The position numbers and the translations under genes are program-made. From Cryphonectria parasitica EP155 (taxonomy: Eukaryota > Ascomycota > Sordariomycetes > Diaporthales > Cryphonectriaceae), in NCBI RefSeq assembly GCF_011745365.1, contig NW_024468911.1:2598759-2662758 (forward strand): a DNA stretch of 64,000 bases. The letters are read 5' to 3'. Positions 23,363-35,618 of the stretch are shown piece by piece; the first letter of the stretch is position 1, and each line of letters opens with the position of its first letter. The notes under the pieces are model-generated. The model was not told where the DNA came from. It made no database searches and saw only the letters and a program-made list of their open reading frames with translations.

Positions 23363-24021
23363 TGTGTATATGTTCCTTGATTAGCTCTTTATGACTCGCA
23401 GCCCCCACTGTTGAACTGGTGTGGATGACTATACATAGCTGCCTCGTGCTAATTAGTGAGTTAGCACGGAAGAAATTGCGACCACGGCCGCCTCCAGTCG
23501 ACACGTGCGTCTCTTAGATTTTGTAGAGGGTTAGGGAGGAGGAAGGCGGCCCCCCCCCCCCGGCCCAGACCAAAAAAAAGGTGGCATCTTTCCTTCGTTT
23601 CTTGGATTTTATGACAACGCAGGTTGAGGGTGAGCCCGCGTCGCAACGAATACCTCCTGAGTACCTTCCTCAGGGACGCATTAAGCCTACCGACCAACCC
23701 TCCCAAACCTCATTGGCCTGACGGGACGAAACGTCATGCGCTTCTTCTTCTTTTCTTATATAGCTCTACAGGACTAAGGGGGCAGGGCACCGCGACGTGG
23801 TCTGGCTCCAAGACAACTGGGGACCGCCCACCCTCTTGAGCGTCAACAAGACTTAAGATGGACATGACAAACTGCTGTCGTCTGATCGTTGCCCGCCCCT
23901 CCTTGAATCTAGGATCAGTTTCCGTCCAAAGTAGAGTCTGTCGATCCTCCTCCAGCTTCTGCACGACATCTTTTTTTGGCGTCCAGTCGTCTTGGCGTTT
24001 TATGCTGTTCCCCAGAAGCTA

Positions 24022-24056
24022 TCGTCTCGTCTCGTTTCGTCTTGTCTCGTCTCGAG
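24022..24056. repeat. Pentanucleotide repeat TCGTC
   Basis: About seven copies of TCGTC with single-base changes (TCGTT, TTGTC). Confidence 0.9.
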
Positions 24057-25257
24057 AACTCGCTCATCGTTTCCGCCTGAGCTCTCTAGCCCTGGAGGGG
24101 AACTCATCAATTACACGACACGCTCAGGCTCTAAACAGACCACCCTCCCGTCAACGCACATCACTTTGCCTGCAATTTACAGCAGTGTTTATGGAGAGCA
24201 GGGCGCTAAGAACCTCGCCCACCACCCCCCCCCCCCCAAAAAAAAAGAGCACATCTAAAAGACAGCCTGGACCATACAGTGAGCTAGGGGGCTCATTCCC
24301 CCACCACCGCGCACAGGTGGAACGGACGACACACGCTGATCCAGCAAACCGTACTCTATAATCGTTTGCCTCTTTGCTTCTTTCTTTCTCTCTTCTATTC
24401 GTCTTTGGCTAAATTCGTATGGCGATATGTTGCAGCTGGCGGGCCGATCGGTTCTCGCGCTGTTTGCGATCTCGGAGCAGCTGCGGGACTTGCAGTTCAT
24501 GCCCTGGCATGTCTGTTACTGCTATGGCACGTATGGCTACTATGGAACGCAGTAAGGTGTTGCTATGTTGGTTTGCATACCCCCTAATAGGCTATGTTGA
24601 GGCTCCTTGGGCCGGCGGGTGGATCGAGTGCCCATGTCGTCCCTCGGCAGGATCTCCACTGGGGCACGCCGCACGATGCTGCAAATGTGCAGGTGGCAGC
24701 GGCACCAGCGGGCATGGCCCTGGACAGGGGTTCAGCTTCTTGGTTCAGACCAGACCTCCCCCAGCTCCGCCCCTCCACCCCCCGCCTGAATCGACATTTT
24801 TTTTTGGCGTTGGCGGTGGCCGTTGACAAGTTCAGAGACATGCCCCCCCCTCCGGTCGCTGGGCTACTACCGCACCCGACAAGCGAGACACTCACCGTCC
24901 TTGTACCATCCTCAACCGAGCAAATTGCGCTGAGAACCTGTCTTACTGTTTTTGGTCGGTTCATCTTCACAATTGACTGTCCATAATACACGACGAAACC
25001 CGCCGGAGAATTTTACGCAGTCCGTAATAGACATGGCCCCACGCTCTCTCGGCCTACCCTGCCTATCAGCAGACTTCTCTATTCGATTCTTGTCTTGGCC
25101 TCGTTGACACTCTCCATAGTACTGGATACCTGTCTTCGCTGTCACGCCCGAGTTTGGCTTGGTTCGATACCTTGACGACGCTTGACGCCAAACACCTGGC
25201 CCTCTGTACCCCTTGAGAATGAAGTAACTTGCAGTATTCCCACAGCCATGCCATAAC

Positions 25258-25282
25258 GTGCCATGCCGTGCCGTGCCGTGCC
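25258..25282. repeat. Pentanucleotide repeat GTGCC
   Basis: About five copies of GTGCC/ATGCC in tandem, followed by related GCAGG-type repeats at about 25330-25350. Confidence 0.85.
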
Positions 25283-25756
25283 TTACCTCATGGGGCCCAA
25301 GGTGACCTTATCCCCCCTACTGGTTGGTTGGCAGGCAGGCGGGCAGGCCCAGGAGACGGCGGGTCCTCGAGGCAGAACATGCGCGCTGTCAGACGTTCCT
25401 TTTACAATGGGGCCCCTCAAGCAGCCTCACGAGGGTTTGAGTCGGGGAGATGTTCGACGCTGTGGATTTATATTTTTCACTGCGGTCTTCTTCGGACACA
25501 AGTAGCCGGAAAAATTCCCCACGACTCGCCAGAGGCGTTCTTGATCCTCTGCATGTCGATTATAATCAGGGCTGGTCACAAGGAGCCTGAATTCCCTAGC
25601 GAGCATGTCCACCGACCCTTGGCGGTAGTGGCCCCCCTTCCCCTCCCCGGTCCCTCTCTTACCCCCCCGGCCGGTACCATGGGGCTCCTCCCACTTACCT
25701 ACACCCACAAGACTTCTTGGGAGGCCAGGGATGGAGGGGGAGGGGAAGAGCGAAAA

Positions 25757-25782
25757 AGAGAGAGAGAGAGAGAGAGAGAGAG
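25757..25782. repeat. (AG)13 microsatellite
   Basis: Thirteen uninterrupted AG units, flanked by purine-rich DNA and G runs. Confidence 0.95.
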
Positions 25783-26839
25783 GGCAGGGTGCAGGGGGGG
25801 GTTGCTTGTGGGATACAGGCATTGATTCTACCCTGGAATTAGCAGCCACACATCAGGACTGATGGAGGGCCAGGGAGCACCCCTGGCACCCACTATTCTC
25901 AAGGCCAGCTCTACCCTGGCCAGATCCTTGTCTTCATCTGGGCTCCATCTCAACACACTCCGTCCTCTTTAAGTCGCACAAAACCTCCGACGACCAGTAC
26001 ATCTTTCTTGGATTTCTTGTCTCTGGGCTTCTATTCTCCCCTCCTCTTGAACTCGAGCTTTTGCCCCCGAGGAAACCCAAAAAGGGTTTATACAGAAAAC
26101 CTGCAGTTGGCCTCTCGCGACGTCTCCTCTCGGCTCGCGCTCGCTCGTATTCTTTCCCCTCCTTCTCCAGCCTCTCTCAGAATACCCTTTCTCCATCGTC
26201 AATGACATCAAAAGGGCCTGTTGGTTCCTCGCCTGCAGACTTCCAACACCTCCCAGCAACAACCAACGACCACCTCCGCATGCCGTACTACTGAGACCTT
26301 GGATCTTGTCGTCCTTTTAGTATCACGGTGCACGTTCAAACTGGCCAGGTGCTGGGATTGATTATCAAAGCTCTCGTCACCTCCAGCCCTGCCCAAGGTT
26401 GGTTGGTTGCCACCGTCCATTCTGTGGCGAAGAAATTTGTTCGCGAAGCCGGCCTCTTGTCATTGAACGGCAGCCGACAAGCTAGCCCCTCCTCACCCCC
26501 TCTCGACAGGACGACAGCCCGTAAGGAACACGTGAGCCTGTGAACCATCGACAACAACTCGGCACGCACGACCGGAACCCCTCCTTCCCCCCCCAATCAT
26601 CGTACGCATACAGAAACCAGACACAGACATAATCCTCGCCCTCTGTGGCCATCGAGGCCCGAGCCTGCCGCGAAGCATTATCCTGGGAGACGACTTGGTG
26701 CATCGCGTGTGAGACGGCATCGGCAGCCCCTTCTGACCAAACCTCCGTGGACAGCAGAGAGAAGGGCCTGAGCAAAGGCTTTATCTCTGCCCGCCTTCGA
26801 GCACCGCGGTCTTTTGGCTCTGTCTGTAGAGTCATTCCC

Positions 26840-29163
26840 ATGCAAGCCCTATCCCATCGTCTAGACACGTCCCTCAGCTCGCTCGGCCAACGCCGAGGCT
26901 TTTCAGACCTGGCTCGCTTCTCTCTCGACCTACCGTGGCCGCGAGCAGGCTGCGAGGGTGCTTCTCTCGGGTCAGCTGGAGACTACCCATCTCCGCCCAT
27001 GTCAGGGTCTCCACCGATTCCGCCCAAAGGAACCCAGGAGGCCGATGACCGACTCCTCCCCATCTATCAGGCGGCCACCAGCCATGATGTCTATCGCGCA
27101 AGCGCGGCAACCACGACACAAGCAGATTCGAGAATGTTACCAGGGCTATCCGCTCCCTTCCGGCCCTACCAGCCGGAGCCTCTCGAGCGCATGTCATATG
27201 CTTACCCCCGCCCAGAGGACCCCATGCAGAGACCGCTGTCGTCATATACATCGCAACACAACCAGATCCTGTCTCAAAACCCTTACCTTCCGACCCCAGC
27301 CACGATACCTACCTCTGGACCTGTGCCAACGTACAACACTGTCACATCCCGACCACCGACACAGGAAAGCCAGCAATCCTTTGCCTCTCCCAAGTCGCAG
27401 AGAAAGACAAAGGGACATGTTGCCGCGGCGTGTGTTCCATGCAAGAAGGCGCATCTTAGGTAAGTTCCAGGAAACCCACACCACATCACTTGATGAAGCC
27501 AGGCGAAGACAGTACTAATACAAACCAGGTGTGATGGTACGTAACATTTCTTGAAGAAATTCTGGACTCCTTCGGCGCAGAACGACTCTTGGGGGTGATG
27601 ATGATAGAGTTGGGGCGTGGTGGGCTAGATGTAGACTGTTGCGCAAGTGAACGTCCTCGAGATGGCACGTGAGGGATACCTGCGAGTGCGAGGAAGCCCA
27701 GCAAATCCCCCCCTCCCCCCCTTCCTTCCTCTCTCTCCGTCTTCAGAGGTTCATCCAGCAGAACATGCCAGAGACCTCCATATGGCTGTCGCTCATGGAA
27801 TGGCGAGTGCTATCGAGCAAGCTCAGGAGATAGAGGACACTTGTTCTCTGTTATGTTATTCAGCTCTTGCAGCCAGAAGCCCATTCACGAGAACGAAGGC
27901 TGACTTCCTAGTACCACAGCCCAAAGACCGTGCAACCGATGCGTCCAGAACAATAAGGAAGATTCTTGCATTGACGTAACGCATAAGAAACGCGGCCGTC
28001 CACGGCTTCGCGATGACCACCACCGCGGAGCGGGCTTTGACCCAAGACTTGGACACAGTCAAGATCCGAATATCCGTCGACCTATGTCCCTATTCGGCCC
28101 GCATGGCCCCATTGGGTATGGCGAGGACCACTTGCGGAGGACGCAGCCCTATCGAGTGTTGAAATCACAACCTCCAGAGCCTTTAGCGCCTCGACTGCTC
28201 GAACGAGCATCCGTCGGCGGTGCAAACATATTCCCTCCCCCACTCCAGATCTCGACGAGACCACCAGAGCCGGCTGCCTTTCTGACGATGGACATGGTCA
28301 TTGCCAAGGCATCCACCACGTTCCTAGATGCTATTGGCCGGCAGGGCGTACAGAACCTCGCAATTGCGGAGATTCTGTCCGTCGAAGAGCAAGCCAGGAT
28401 TATGATGTTGCAGCGTCAGATCCAGGATGATCAGTTGAGGAGGGAGCCCAACTACCTACCACCCATGTTCCTGAAACAAGAGGAAGAGAAGGTCTTCCGG
28501 ACGCTTGGATTTGGTAGGGAGGAGTTGGCACCATATCATCTGGACACCATAGAGACCCTCCGCTTTACGGATTCGAGCGGCCAGATCAGAAGCCATTCTG
28601 TGCGACTTGGTCTCGCGAAATTCGGCTCCGTCTTCTTCATCATCATGGTCCTCAACACTAGCTTCAAACCCTTCCCGACGCCGTCGCCGCAGAGCCGAGA
28701 TTCGCGTGAACTTGGATACTCTTACCCTTCGGGACACCAAAACACATATGGCCAGCCGACGCCAGTCTCAGCCACATTTGAGGGACGGGGGAGATCAGTG
28801 AGCGACTTGTCATACCTCCCGAGACAGCCTGTGGCCTCTTCATCATCGTATGCGGCGTCGCCTGGTCGACCGGATTTCTCGTCCGGCCCGTCTGCATACA
28901 TTCCCAGGAGCGAGCTGTCGAGTGCGGCCCGCTCCTCTCAGCAGCCCGGGTACCAGTTGCCGCCAATCCGAAGCCAGCAGCCGCCGCAATTCGCGCCTCA
29001 GCCTCCATCTCAGTTGCAGCACGCCCAGTATCTACCACCGCAACAGCACACCCAGCATCAGAGTGTTGCTTCCGAACAAAACTGGCCTCGTGATGATCGG
29101 CAGAGGGTCGATATCGGGGGTCTGATCGAAAGGCCGGATCCTCCTCAACGACACCATGGCTGA
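26840..29163 (+). CDS. Zn2Cys6 (Gal4-type) transcription factor with PAS-like region
   Basis: Predicted DNA-binding regulator in the nucleus. Exons 26840-27459, 27529-27536 (8 nt) and 27920-29163 join in phase to 623 residues. The zinc cluster is internal: Cys198, 201, 208, 214, 217 and 226, spaced CX2CX6CX5CX2CX8C, followed by a basic KKRGRPRLRD segment that should contact DNA. Cys208 and Asp209 are encoded by the 8-nt microexon. Residues about 328-455 have the hydrophobic pattern of a PAS fold (FLTMDMVIAKAS, then AEILSVEEQARI, ending VFFIIMVLN); this is by eye. The first 190 residues and the Gln/Pro/Ser-rich tail look disordered. Start codon is uncertain: ATG 26999 (MSGSPP) would give 570 residues. 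I do not recognise a named orthologue. It lies downstream of a 13.9-kb gene-free stretch. Confidence 0.85.
27529..27536 (+). other. 8-nt microexon encoding a zinc-ligand cysteine
   Basis: Flanked by AG (27527-27528) and GT (27537-27538). It supplies the last base of Arg207, the Cys208 and Asp209 codons and the first base of Ala210. Without it the frame shifts and a stop follows 13 codons into the next exon, so the zinc cluster would be lost. The exon is inferred from phase and from restoring all six cysteines. Confidence 0.8.
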
Positions 29164-32100
29164 GTGAGATCGATGGTGTCGTCCTTCTCGTGTGGCTTCG
29201 GGCAGCTCGGCTCCGTTGGGAGTATAGCACTGACAAGCAGCACTTGTTGGTCTCATATCTGCTGGTCGAGCACCTCTCAGGCTCTTCCCCACCTCTACCA
29301 ACGACTTTCTTTCTTCTTCTTTCGCTTCAGCATCGAACGTCCGTCCTGGTCGCACTTGACTAGGAAGTGCGGATGTCGACTTTGTATTACTATTGTTGTT
29401 ATTATTTTGGTTGGCTTGAATAATTTTTTTCTCCTTGTTTTTCCTTCCTAAGGAGGCATCTCGTCCATGGTCTTTGGGTCGCAATCGCGAAGATACCACT
29501 GTGCGATGTTCCTGGTAGATGGCGGGTTTCTGTGGGAGGGCGGCTTCCACTGCTCTGCTTGTTGGCTAGTTTTGGCCAAGTGTATATTCTAGCATTAGCG
29601 ATTTGATTAGATGGCATTGAAATGTGAGCCAAGCATGGAAGGCTATTTCACAAGAATGCTCCTCTTCTTGTTGCTGCCGCGGATTTTGTTTGTGTCAAGG
29701 TTGTTCTATGGAGTTGGGCGATGAAAGTTCTGGAAGGTGATCCTGAGACATCTGCTGTCCATTTTCCTTTCTCTTGCATCTTGGCGTCGTTGGCAGCTTG
29801 TTGTCTTCTTGGTGGTGGCGGTGACGTAGGTTTTAGCCGTAAATCACCCCTTGTCTCCTTCGTGCCCTCCGTGCAGCCGTCGTGGTCGTGATCGTGGTCA
29901 TGGTCGAATCCCTTGCTTGCCCTTCATTGACTTCGCTAAAGCAGCCAGCGCCTGCCTTTTCTTGGTGATGATTCTCAATTCGACATTCCATTTTCCTTTT
30001 CTCAGGTTCCGCTAACATTGCGCTTGTGAGCGGAGAAGACAGGCGCCCGACCCAGCGTGGCAACGGTGCGTTTTCCACAGGAGGAGCCGTGTCGTACAGG
30101 GGGGGGGGGCTCCTGGTTAGCATGTCCTTTCGAACCTCCACAATGAGTGGTGTTGTTGAGAATCAGGGTCATTTGAAAAATTTGTGGTGGATAGGACGAC
30201 CCAAAAGGATAAAATGGGTGAAGGGGGAGGGGAGAATATAAGGAAGAAATGGAGAGAAAGAAGAAAGCAGGAGGGAGGAGGATGGGAAGGGGGAGGGGGG
30301 TCAGAAAAGATATGAGCCGAGGAAGCGAGACAGCGCATAAACTATATGCACAGGTTTCGTCCAGATCATTGGATGGGGAAGTCTATCCTGGGTATCTCTG
30401 AGAGGCTAGACAAGGAGAGAGAGTGAAGGGGAGAGATGTGCAGCTTCTCTTTCGAAGGAGGGAAGGGGGAGGGGGGCTTGCCCTTTTGCAGAAAATGGTA
30501 GTTTCCTGGGCTTGGACTGGACTGGAAACTTGCTGCTGCTATGGAATTAATATCGAGCTTGGTATACGGCGATATTAGTGCCCTGTTCCCTACCCATATC
30601 AGCACACAGACCCGCCATGATCACCCCGTCAACAGTAAGAAAGGGAAGAAAAAAGAGTGCCCACCCCTTTTCTTTTTCCTTCCTTTTTCTTTTCTCTTTT
30701 CTTGCTTTCCTAATTTTGTCTCTCCTACTGCTCGGCCTCCTCCTCCTCCTTGTTCTCATCTCCTTGAACTTTAAGCTGAGTTCTAATAATGCCTGGTAAT
30801 CTAGTCCACACTGGCCGTCCTGTAAGTTTTCCCTTGCAAGAGAAAAACAACCCCCGTGAAGATCACCACCCACCGTGTCCCGGCTTGGACAAGCAGGCCT
30901 CCCGGGGGGCCGCAAAATTGGGGAGGGGGGGGGGCGGGCCTGTTCGGGTCACCCCCTGGTCGATGCTGAGATGGCGGCGGGACAGCTGACGATCAGCCCG
31001 GTTGGTAGGGCATGCATAAAAATTTCCGAGGCGCGTGCGACCTGCCCAGCCGCATCAGCTTCTTAGCGACGGCAGCTCCCGGTCACCACATTCTGGTGCT
31101 GAGAGGTCTGGAGCACTAGCAGCACCAGGGGGCAGGCCAAGTCCCCATGGCGATCTGTCAAAAGAATGTCCCGATACCATTTTTGGGGTTGTCTTGGGTG
31201 GAACATGCCCCGGAGGCAAGCCAGCAAAAGGCCTAAGCACCCACCCCCCCCCCCAACCAAACGCCAAAGTCTGTCCGCCCGCCGCCCGCGCTGTCCGTCT
31301 TTCGTCTCTCGTGCCCTTCAATTGATGCCCGCCAGCTGGAGCGAACGGCATTGATAGGAAAAGAAACGACATGACAGGACCCTGGCACATGAATACCCGT
31401 TTTATTGGGGAGGGAGGGGGCTCGAGAGGATGGCGCCATCCGGGAGGATAAGATTGCACGTCCTCAAATGGTCGATCGACTGGTCGGATCCGGAAATAGT
31501 CTCGCCTGTGATTTAATGAGTGGCTTTCTCCAGAAGGCACAGCCTGTCGTGGCATTCTGCAGATCTCGCTGGGGCTCACTATTTCCGCCACGGGCGGTCG
31601 ATGTCGAAAACAACCTCCCCCCCCACACACACCCAAGGTCATCTTGCTTGAGCCCTTTGTTTGCGCTGTTGGTTGTCTCATATCTGGTTGGTTTTGGGAA
31701 CAAGGTGTTCTAGCCTGTGGATCAACCATTGCGTACTAGAATTGTGTGTCGACCATCACCTCTAGACCTGCGTAGCTAGCACCCCGGCTCTCTTTTCAGC
31801 TGCTGATCGTTGCCGCTTTCCCTCAATTCCCAGAGGCTCACCGACTCGGACAGGCTGCAGGCGATACGAGTACGCGCACATTTCATTTTGGTAAGATGGG
31901 CTTTATGCATGAGCTCGATGGGACCCGACGGTGGAATTGGAGGGCCACTGGCCAGCTGCCGGTCTGTTTTGGCTCTCTCCAGCTCCAGGGCTTTCTTTTT
32001 TTTTGCCGGGGGGGGGGGCACGACCAATGACTTGCGTACGCACTGCCAAGAAAGAAGAGAGGCCAAGTGGTGACTGACTGAGCTGGCTTCAGCAGACCAT

Positions 32101-32952
32101 CAGGGCAGACAGAGATCTGGCGCAGCCTCGTTTTAAGCAAAGCAAAGAGAACAGAAAAGAAAGACACATGACTTGGGACACCAGCGGACGGCCTTTGGAT
32201 GCTAACCCTCGTGATGAGACACAACACCCTTCCACCACGCATAAATTTGAATTTGTATGGGTGTGTGCCTGGGCGTGTGACCCGAGACGAGCACCTCCTC
32301 GAAATTGACGGCGGCACAAGTTACTCCTTGGGGATGGAGTATGGTCACGTCAAATGCAGCCACAGCCTTGGCAGAAACGTTAGTTTAGATCCTCCTGCAG
32401 ACATATCTGTCTACCGGAGCCATCCAAAGGCGGCTCCCCCTCTGCTGCAGCATGCAGGCCTGGGGGTGGAGTAGTATTTTGTACTGAGTTGGGGGGGGGG
32501 GGAGAAGAGAAGTCCCGTCTGGGATTGTGGTAAACTAAGTAATGGGTATTCGTGTCATTGTCAACCGTCCAAACAGGACGTCAGTGTCATGACAAAATGA
32601 ATTATCTAGCATACAGCGAGAATGAAAGACTCTCAGGCAGACTTGTCTCGACGATGTTAAATAATCTGTAAACTGAATAATCGAGACAGGATGATATATG
32701 TTGTCTTGTGCTGTGTTACGTAATCTCGAAGCTGCTTTGGCCGATCATGTTTGCAAACGCGCTTTCCTTGCAAGTGTCGCGGCAGGAACAAGCGAACGCG
32801 ACATCGAAACACGACTGGGGTCAGTCATGTCGTATTATGAGGACGACTCACTCCCTCTAGCTTATGACTGTCATTACTTGACAAAAAACCCTTGGTACTG
32901 ACCCTGACTGCGAGACTACGCTGCCCTCACGCAATGTCAGAAACAATACGCC
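29164..32952. other. Spacer between the Zn2Cys6 gene and MLH1
   Basis: No gene supported. Contains the 3' UTR of the factor gene, purine-rich DNA (30215-30300), G runs at about 30099-30109, 30920, 32008-32018 and 32491-32502, and a C11 run at 31244-31254. The last 450 bases before MLH1 are noticeably more AT-rich and free of homopolymer runs, as expected of the proximal promoter. Confidence 0.5.
32757..32801. promoter_or_regulatory. Two ACGCG cores upstream of MLH1
   Basis: ACGCGC at 32757-32762 and ACGCGA at 32796-32801, about 150-195 bases before the MLH1 start. These match the core of MBF-type cell-cycle boxes but not the full ACGCGT palindrome. Confidence 0.3.
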
Positions 32953-35231
32953 ATGGCTGAGATTATGGACATCGATAGTCGTCGCGGGACAAAGAGAAAG
33001 GCAGGCGATCTCGGCGACCCAGACTTGAATACGACCAGGCGAATCAAGGCACTGGACCCAGACGTTGTGAACAAGATTGCAGCCGGCGAGATCATCGTTG
33101 CGCCCGTGCATGCGCTCAAGGAGCTCATCGAGAATGCCGTGGATGCCGGCTCAACCTCTCTCGAGGTTTTGGCCAAGGACGGTGGCCTGAAGCTTCTCCA
33201 GATTGCAGACAACGGCAGCGGCATCGACGTAGGCATATATCCTCCTCCGTATCTCCCCTCTCTCTTCTGGCATGCAGCCGCTGAATATACCTCCAGAAGG
33301 AAGACCTGCCCATCTTGTGCGAGCGGTTCACCACCTCCAAGCTGCAGAAGTTCGAGGACCTGTCCTCTATTGCTACATATGGATTTCGTGGGGAGGCCCT
33401 GGCAAGTATCAGCCATATCGCCCATCTGACCGTCACCACCAAGACCAAGGACTCCCACTGTGCCTGGCGAGCTCATTACGATGGTGGCAAGCTGGCTCCA
33501 TCGAAGCCCGGCCAGAGCCCTGAACCTAAGCCCATGGCAGGCAGGAATGGTACAACTATTACTGTCGAGGATCTGTTTTACAATGTCCCAACCAGACGGC
33601 GTGCATTCCGTTCCGCTTCGGACGAGTACAACAAGATCATAGACATGGTCGGCAGATATGCCGTTCACTGCAGTCATGTTGCCTTCTCCTGCAAGAAGCA
33701 AGGAGAATCCTCCACAAGCATCTCCGTGCCTGCAACGGCGTCAGTGGCCGACCGCATTCGTCAGATCTATGGAGGTAGTGTCGCCAACGAGCTTGTGGAA
33801 TACTCTACATCTGACGACCGCTGGGGTTTCAAGGCAGACGGCCACGCGACCAATGCCAATTACCACATCAAGAAGACCACCCTGCTATTGTTCATCAACC
33901 ACCGCTGTGTCGAGTCTACCAACATCAAGAGAGCAATCGAGCAGACATATGCAGCTTTCCTGCCCAAGAATGGTCACCCCTTCGTCTATCTCAGTCTCGA
34001 GATTGACCCCCGGCGGGTCGACGTCAATGTCCATCCTACGAAGCGGGAAGTCAATTTCCTCAACGAGGACGAGATCATACAGGCAATCTGCGAGCACATC
34101 CGTACCAAGCTTGCTGCAGTAGATCAGAGCCGCACTTTCATGACACAAACTCTCCTCCCAGGCGCTGACTGGGAATCTTCGCCAAATCAAGCGGATGAAG
34201 GCATGGCCCCTTCAACTAGAGCTCAAGCTTCTAGCAAGAAAACTACACGCCCATACGAGAACAATCTTGTTAGGACAGATGCCAACCTCCGCAAGATCAC
34301 GAGCATGTTCGCGCCCACCGGCGGAAGCACTTCGTCCACAGTGGGTGACAAGACGATTTCGGACCTTGTAGCTCCTGATGCCCAACCTCCAGAGATGATC
34401 GACTACGAGACCAATGACCGCGAGCAGAATCCATGCAGGCTCGCTAGCGTGCGCGAGCTTCGCTCTGACGTTCGCGATGAGATGCATCACGAGCTAACCG
34501 AGGTGTTGGCAACACATACTTTCGTAGGCATTGTCGACGAGCGACGGCGTCTAGCGTCCATTCAGGGCGGAGTAAAATTATATCTAATAGACTACGGCCG
34601 TGCTTGCTTCGAGTACTTCTACCAAGTCGGGCTGACTGACTTTGGCAACTTTGGCGTCATCCGCTTCAGCCCGTCTCTCGATCTGCGCACCGTGCTGCGC
34701 GTAGCCGCCGAACATGAGAAGAGCAAACAATCTGCTGCGTTAGACGTGGGCGAGGACTTCGACGCCGAGGAGGTCGTCGAGATGGTCTCGGCACAGCTCA
34801 TTGAGCGCCGCGAGATGCTCTTGGAGTATTTCTCGCTCGAGATCTCGCCGACGGGCGAACTCATCAGCATTCCGCTGCTTGTCAAGGGCTACACGCCCTC
34901 GATGGCCAAGTTGCCCCAGTTCCTCCTCCGGCTCGGCCCACACGTGGACTGGACGGATGAAAAGCCCTGCTTGGACACGTTCCTCAAGGAGCTGGCAACG
35001 TTCTACGTGCCCGAGATGCTCCCGCCTACGCCGGGCACTGTGGAGGAGGCGGCAGCAGAGCAGATCGACGACGAGCTGAGGGCGCGGAGAAGACACGTGC
35101 GCTGGGCGGTGGAGCATGTATTCTTCCCTGCGTTCAAGGCCAGGCTAGTAGCGACGAGGTCGTTCATGAAGGGTGGCGTCCTAGAGGTTGCGAATCTGAA
35201 GGGGTTGTACAGAGTGTTTGAGCGATGCTGA
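32953..35231 (+). CDS. MLH1: DNA mismatch repair protein MLH1
   Basis: MutL-alpha subunit that acts after MutS homologues bind a mismatch and also functions in meiotic crossing-over. Exons 32953-33228 and 33297-35231 (68-nt intron, GT-AG, phase 0) give 736 residues. The N-terminal GHKL ATPase motifs appear in order: [17 protein letters not shown] just before the intron, [12 protein letters not shown], and [18 protein letters not shown]. The central linker (about 340-450) is variable. The C-terminal dimerisation domain ends FERC, the invariant MLH1 terminus that contributes to the PMS1 endonuclease site. The N-terminus carries a short basic extension (GTKRKAG) before the ATPase domain, plausibly a nuclear signal. 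Length and motifs are normal for the family. Confidence 0.97.
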
Positions 35232-35618
35232 AGAGTGCGTTTCGGTGTTGTTGGCCGCATGGCGTTTCGGCTGGGATGCAAGAAGAATATGTTGCTACAG
35301 TGTAGAATCGGCGTGAGTAGTGTCTATGGGCTGCTCCGTATCTACGTCTCCGACCCATATTATCAATAGCTACTTTTGCTATCGGTCTCAGCTTGTGTAT
35401 AGTCATGGGCAATCACGAAAGAAAAGAAAAAAAATTCTGGTGAAACATAACACTGATTGGGTTATTTTCATTTCGTCTATGGGGGGGTTTCATATGAATA
35501 TGTCTGTCAAGACGTTTCTCTTCCCTATAGGCCGGAGGGGCCATGATACTATACATTTGTCTCTTTTCCTCTGCCCTCTGCCCCTGATACGCAGCCGACC
35601 CTCTCATAATGATGGAAC
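35232..35618. other. Convergent spacer between MLH1 and RPN1
   Basis: Short AT-richer spacer shared by two 3' ends; nothing else seen. Confidence 0.6.

Larger units (their letters stand above)
21601..26839. other. Gene desert, part 3 (upstream of the Zn2Cys6 gene)
   Basis: No gene supported. Contains 11 G at 22459-22469, a CT-rich run of about 80 bases (23283-23362), C-runs near 23550 and 24224-24237, pentanucleotide repeats at 24022-24056 and 25258-25282, and (AG)13 at 25757-25782. The final kilobase (about 25900-26839) is C/T-rich with few poly-G tracts and probably includes a long 5' leader of the transcription factor gene. Confidence 0.5.

Noticed and set aside
23528..23537. TTAGGG telomere-type hexamer
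   Set aside because: Single copy within purine-rich DNA; not an array, so not an interstitial telomere.
25128..25165. GGTTCGATACC resembling a tRNA B box
   Set aside because: No A box or acceptor/anticodon stems could be formed at suitable spacing on either strand.
25229..25825. 198-codon + frame in the gene desert
   Set aside because: Runs through pentanucleotide and (AG)n repeats; its end is an Arg/Glu repeat produced by the microsatellite.
32937..33701. 254-codon minus-strand frame over the start of MLH1
   Set aside because: Antisense to conserved MLH1 ATPase exons and their intron; its product resembles nothing.
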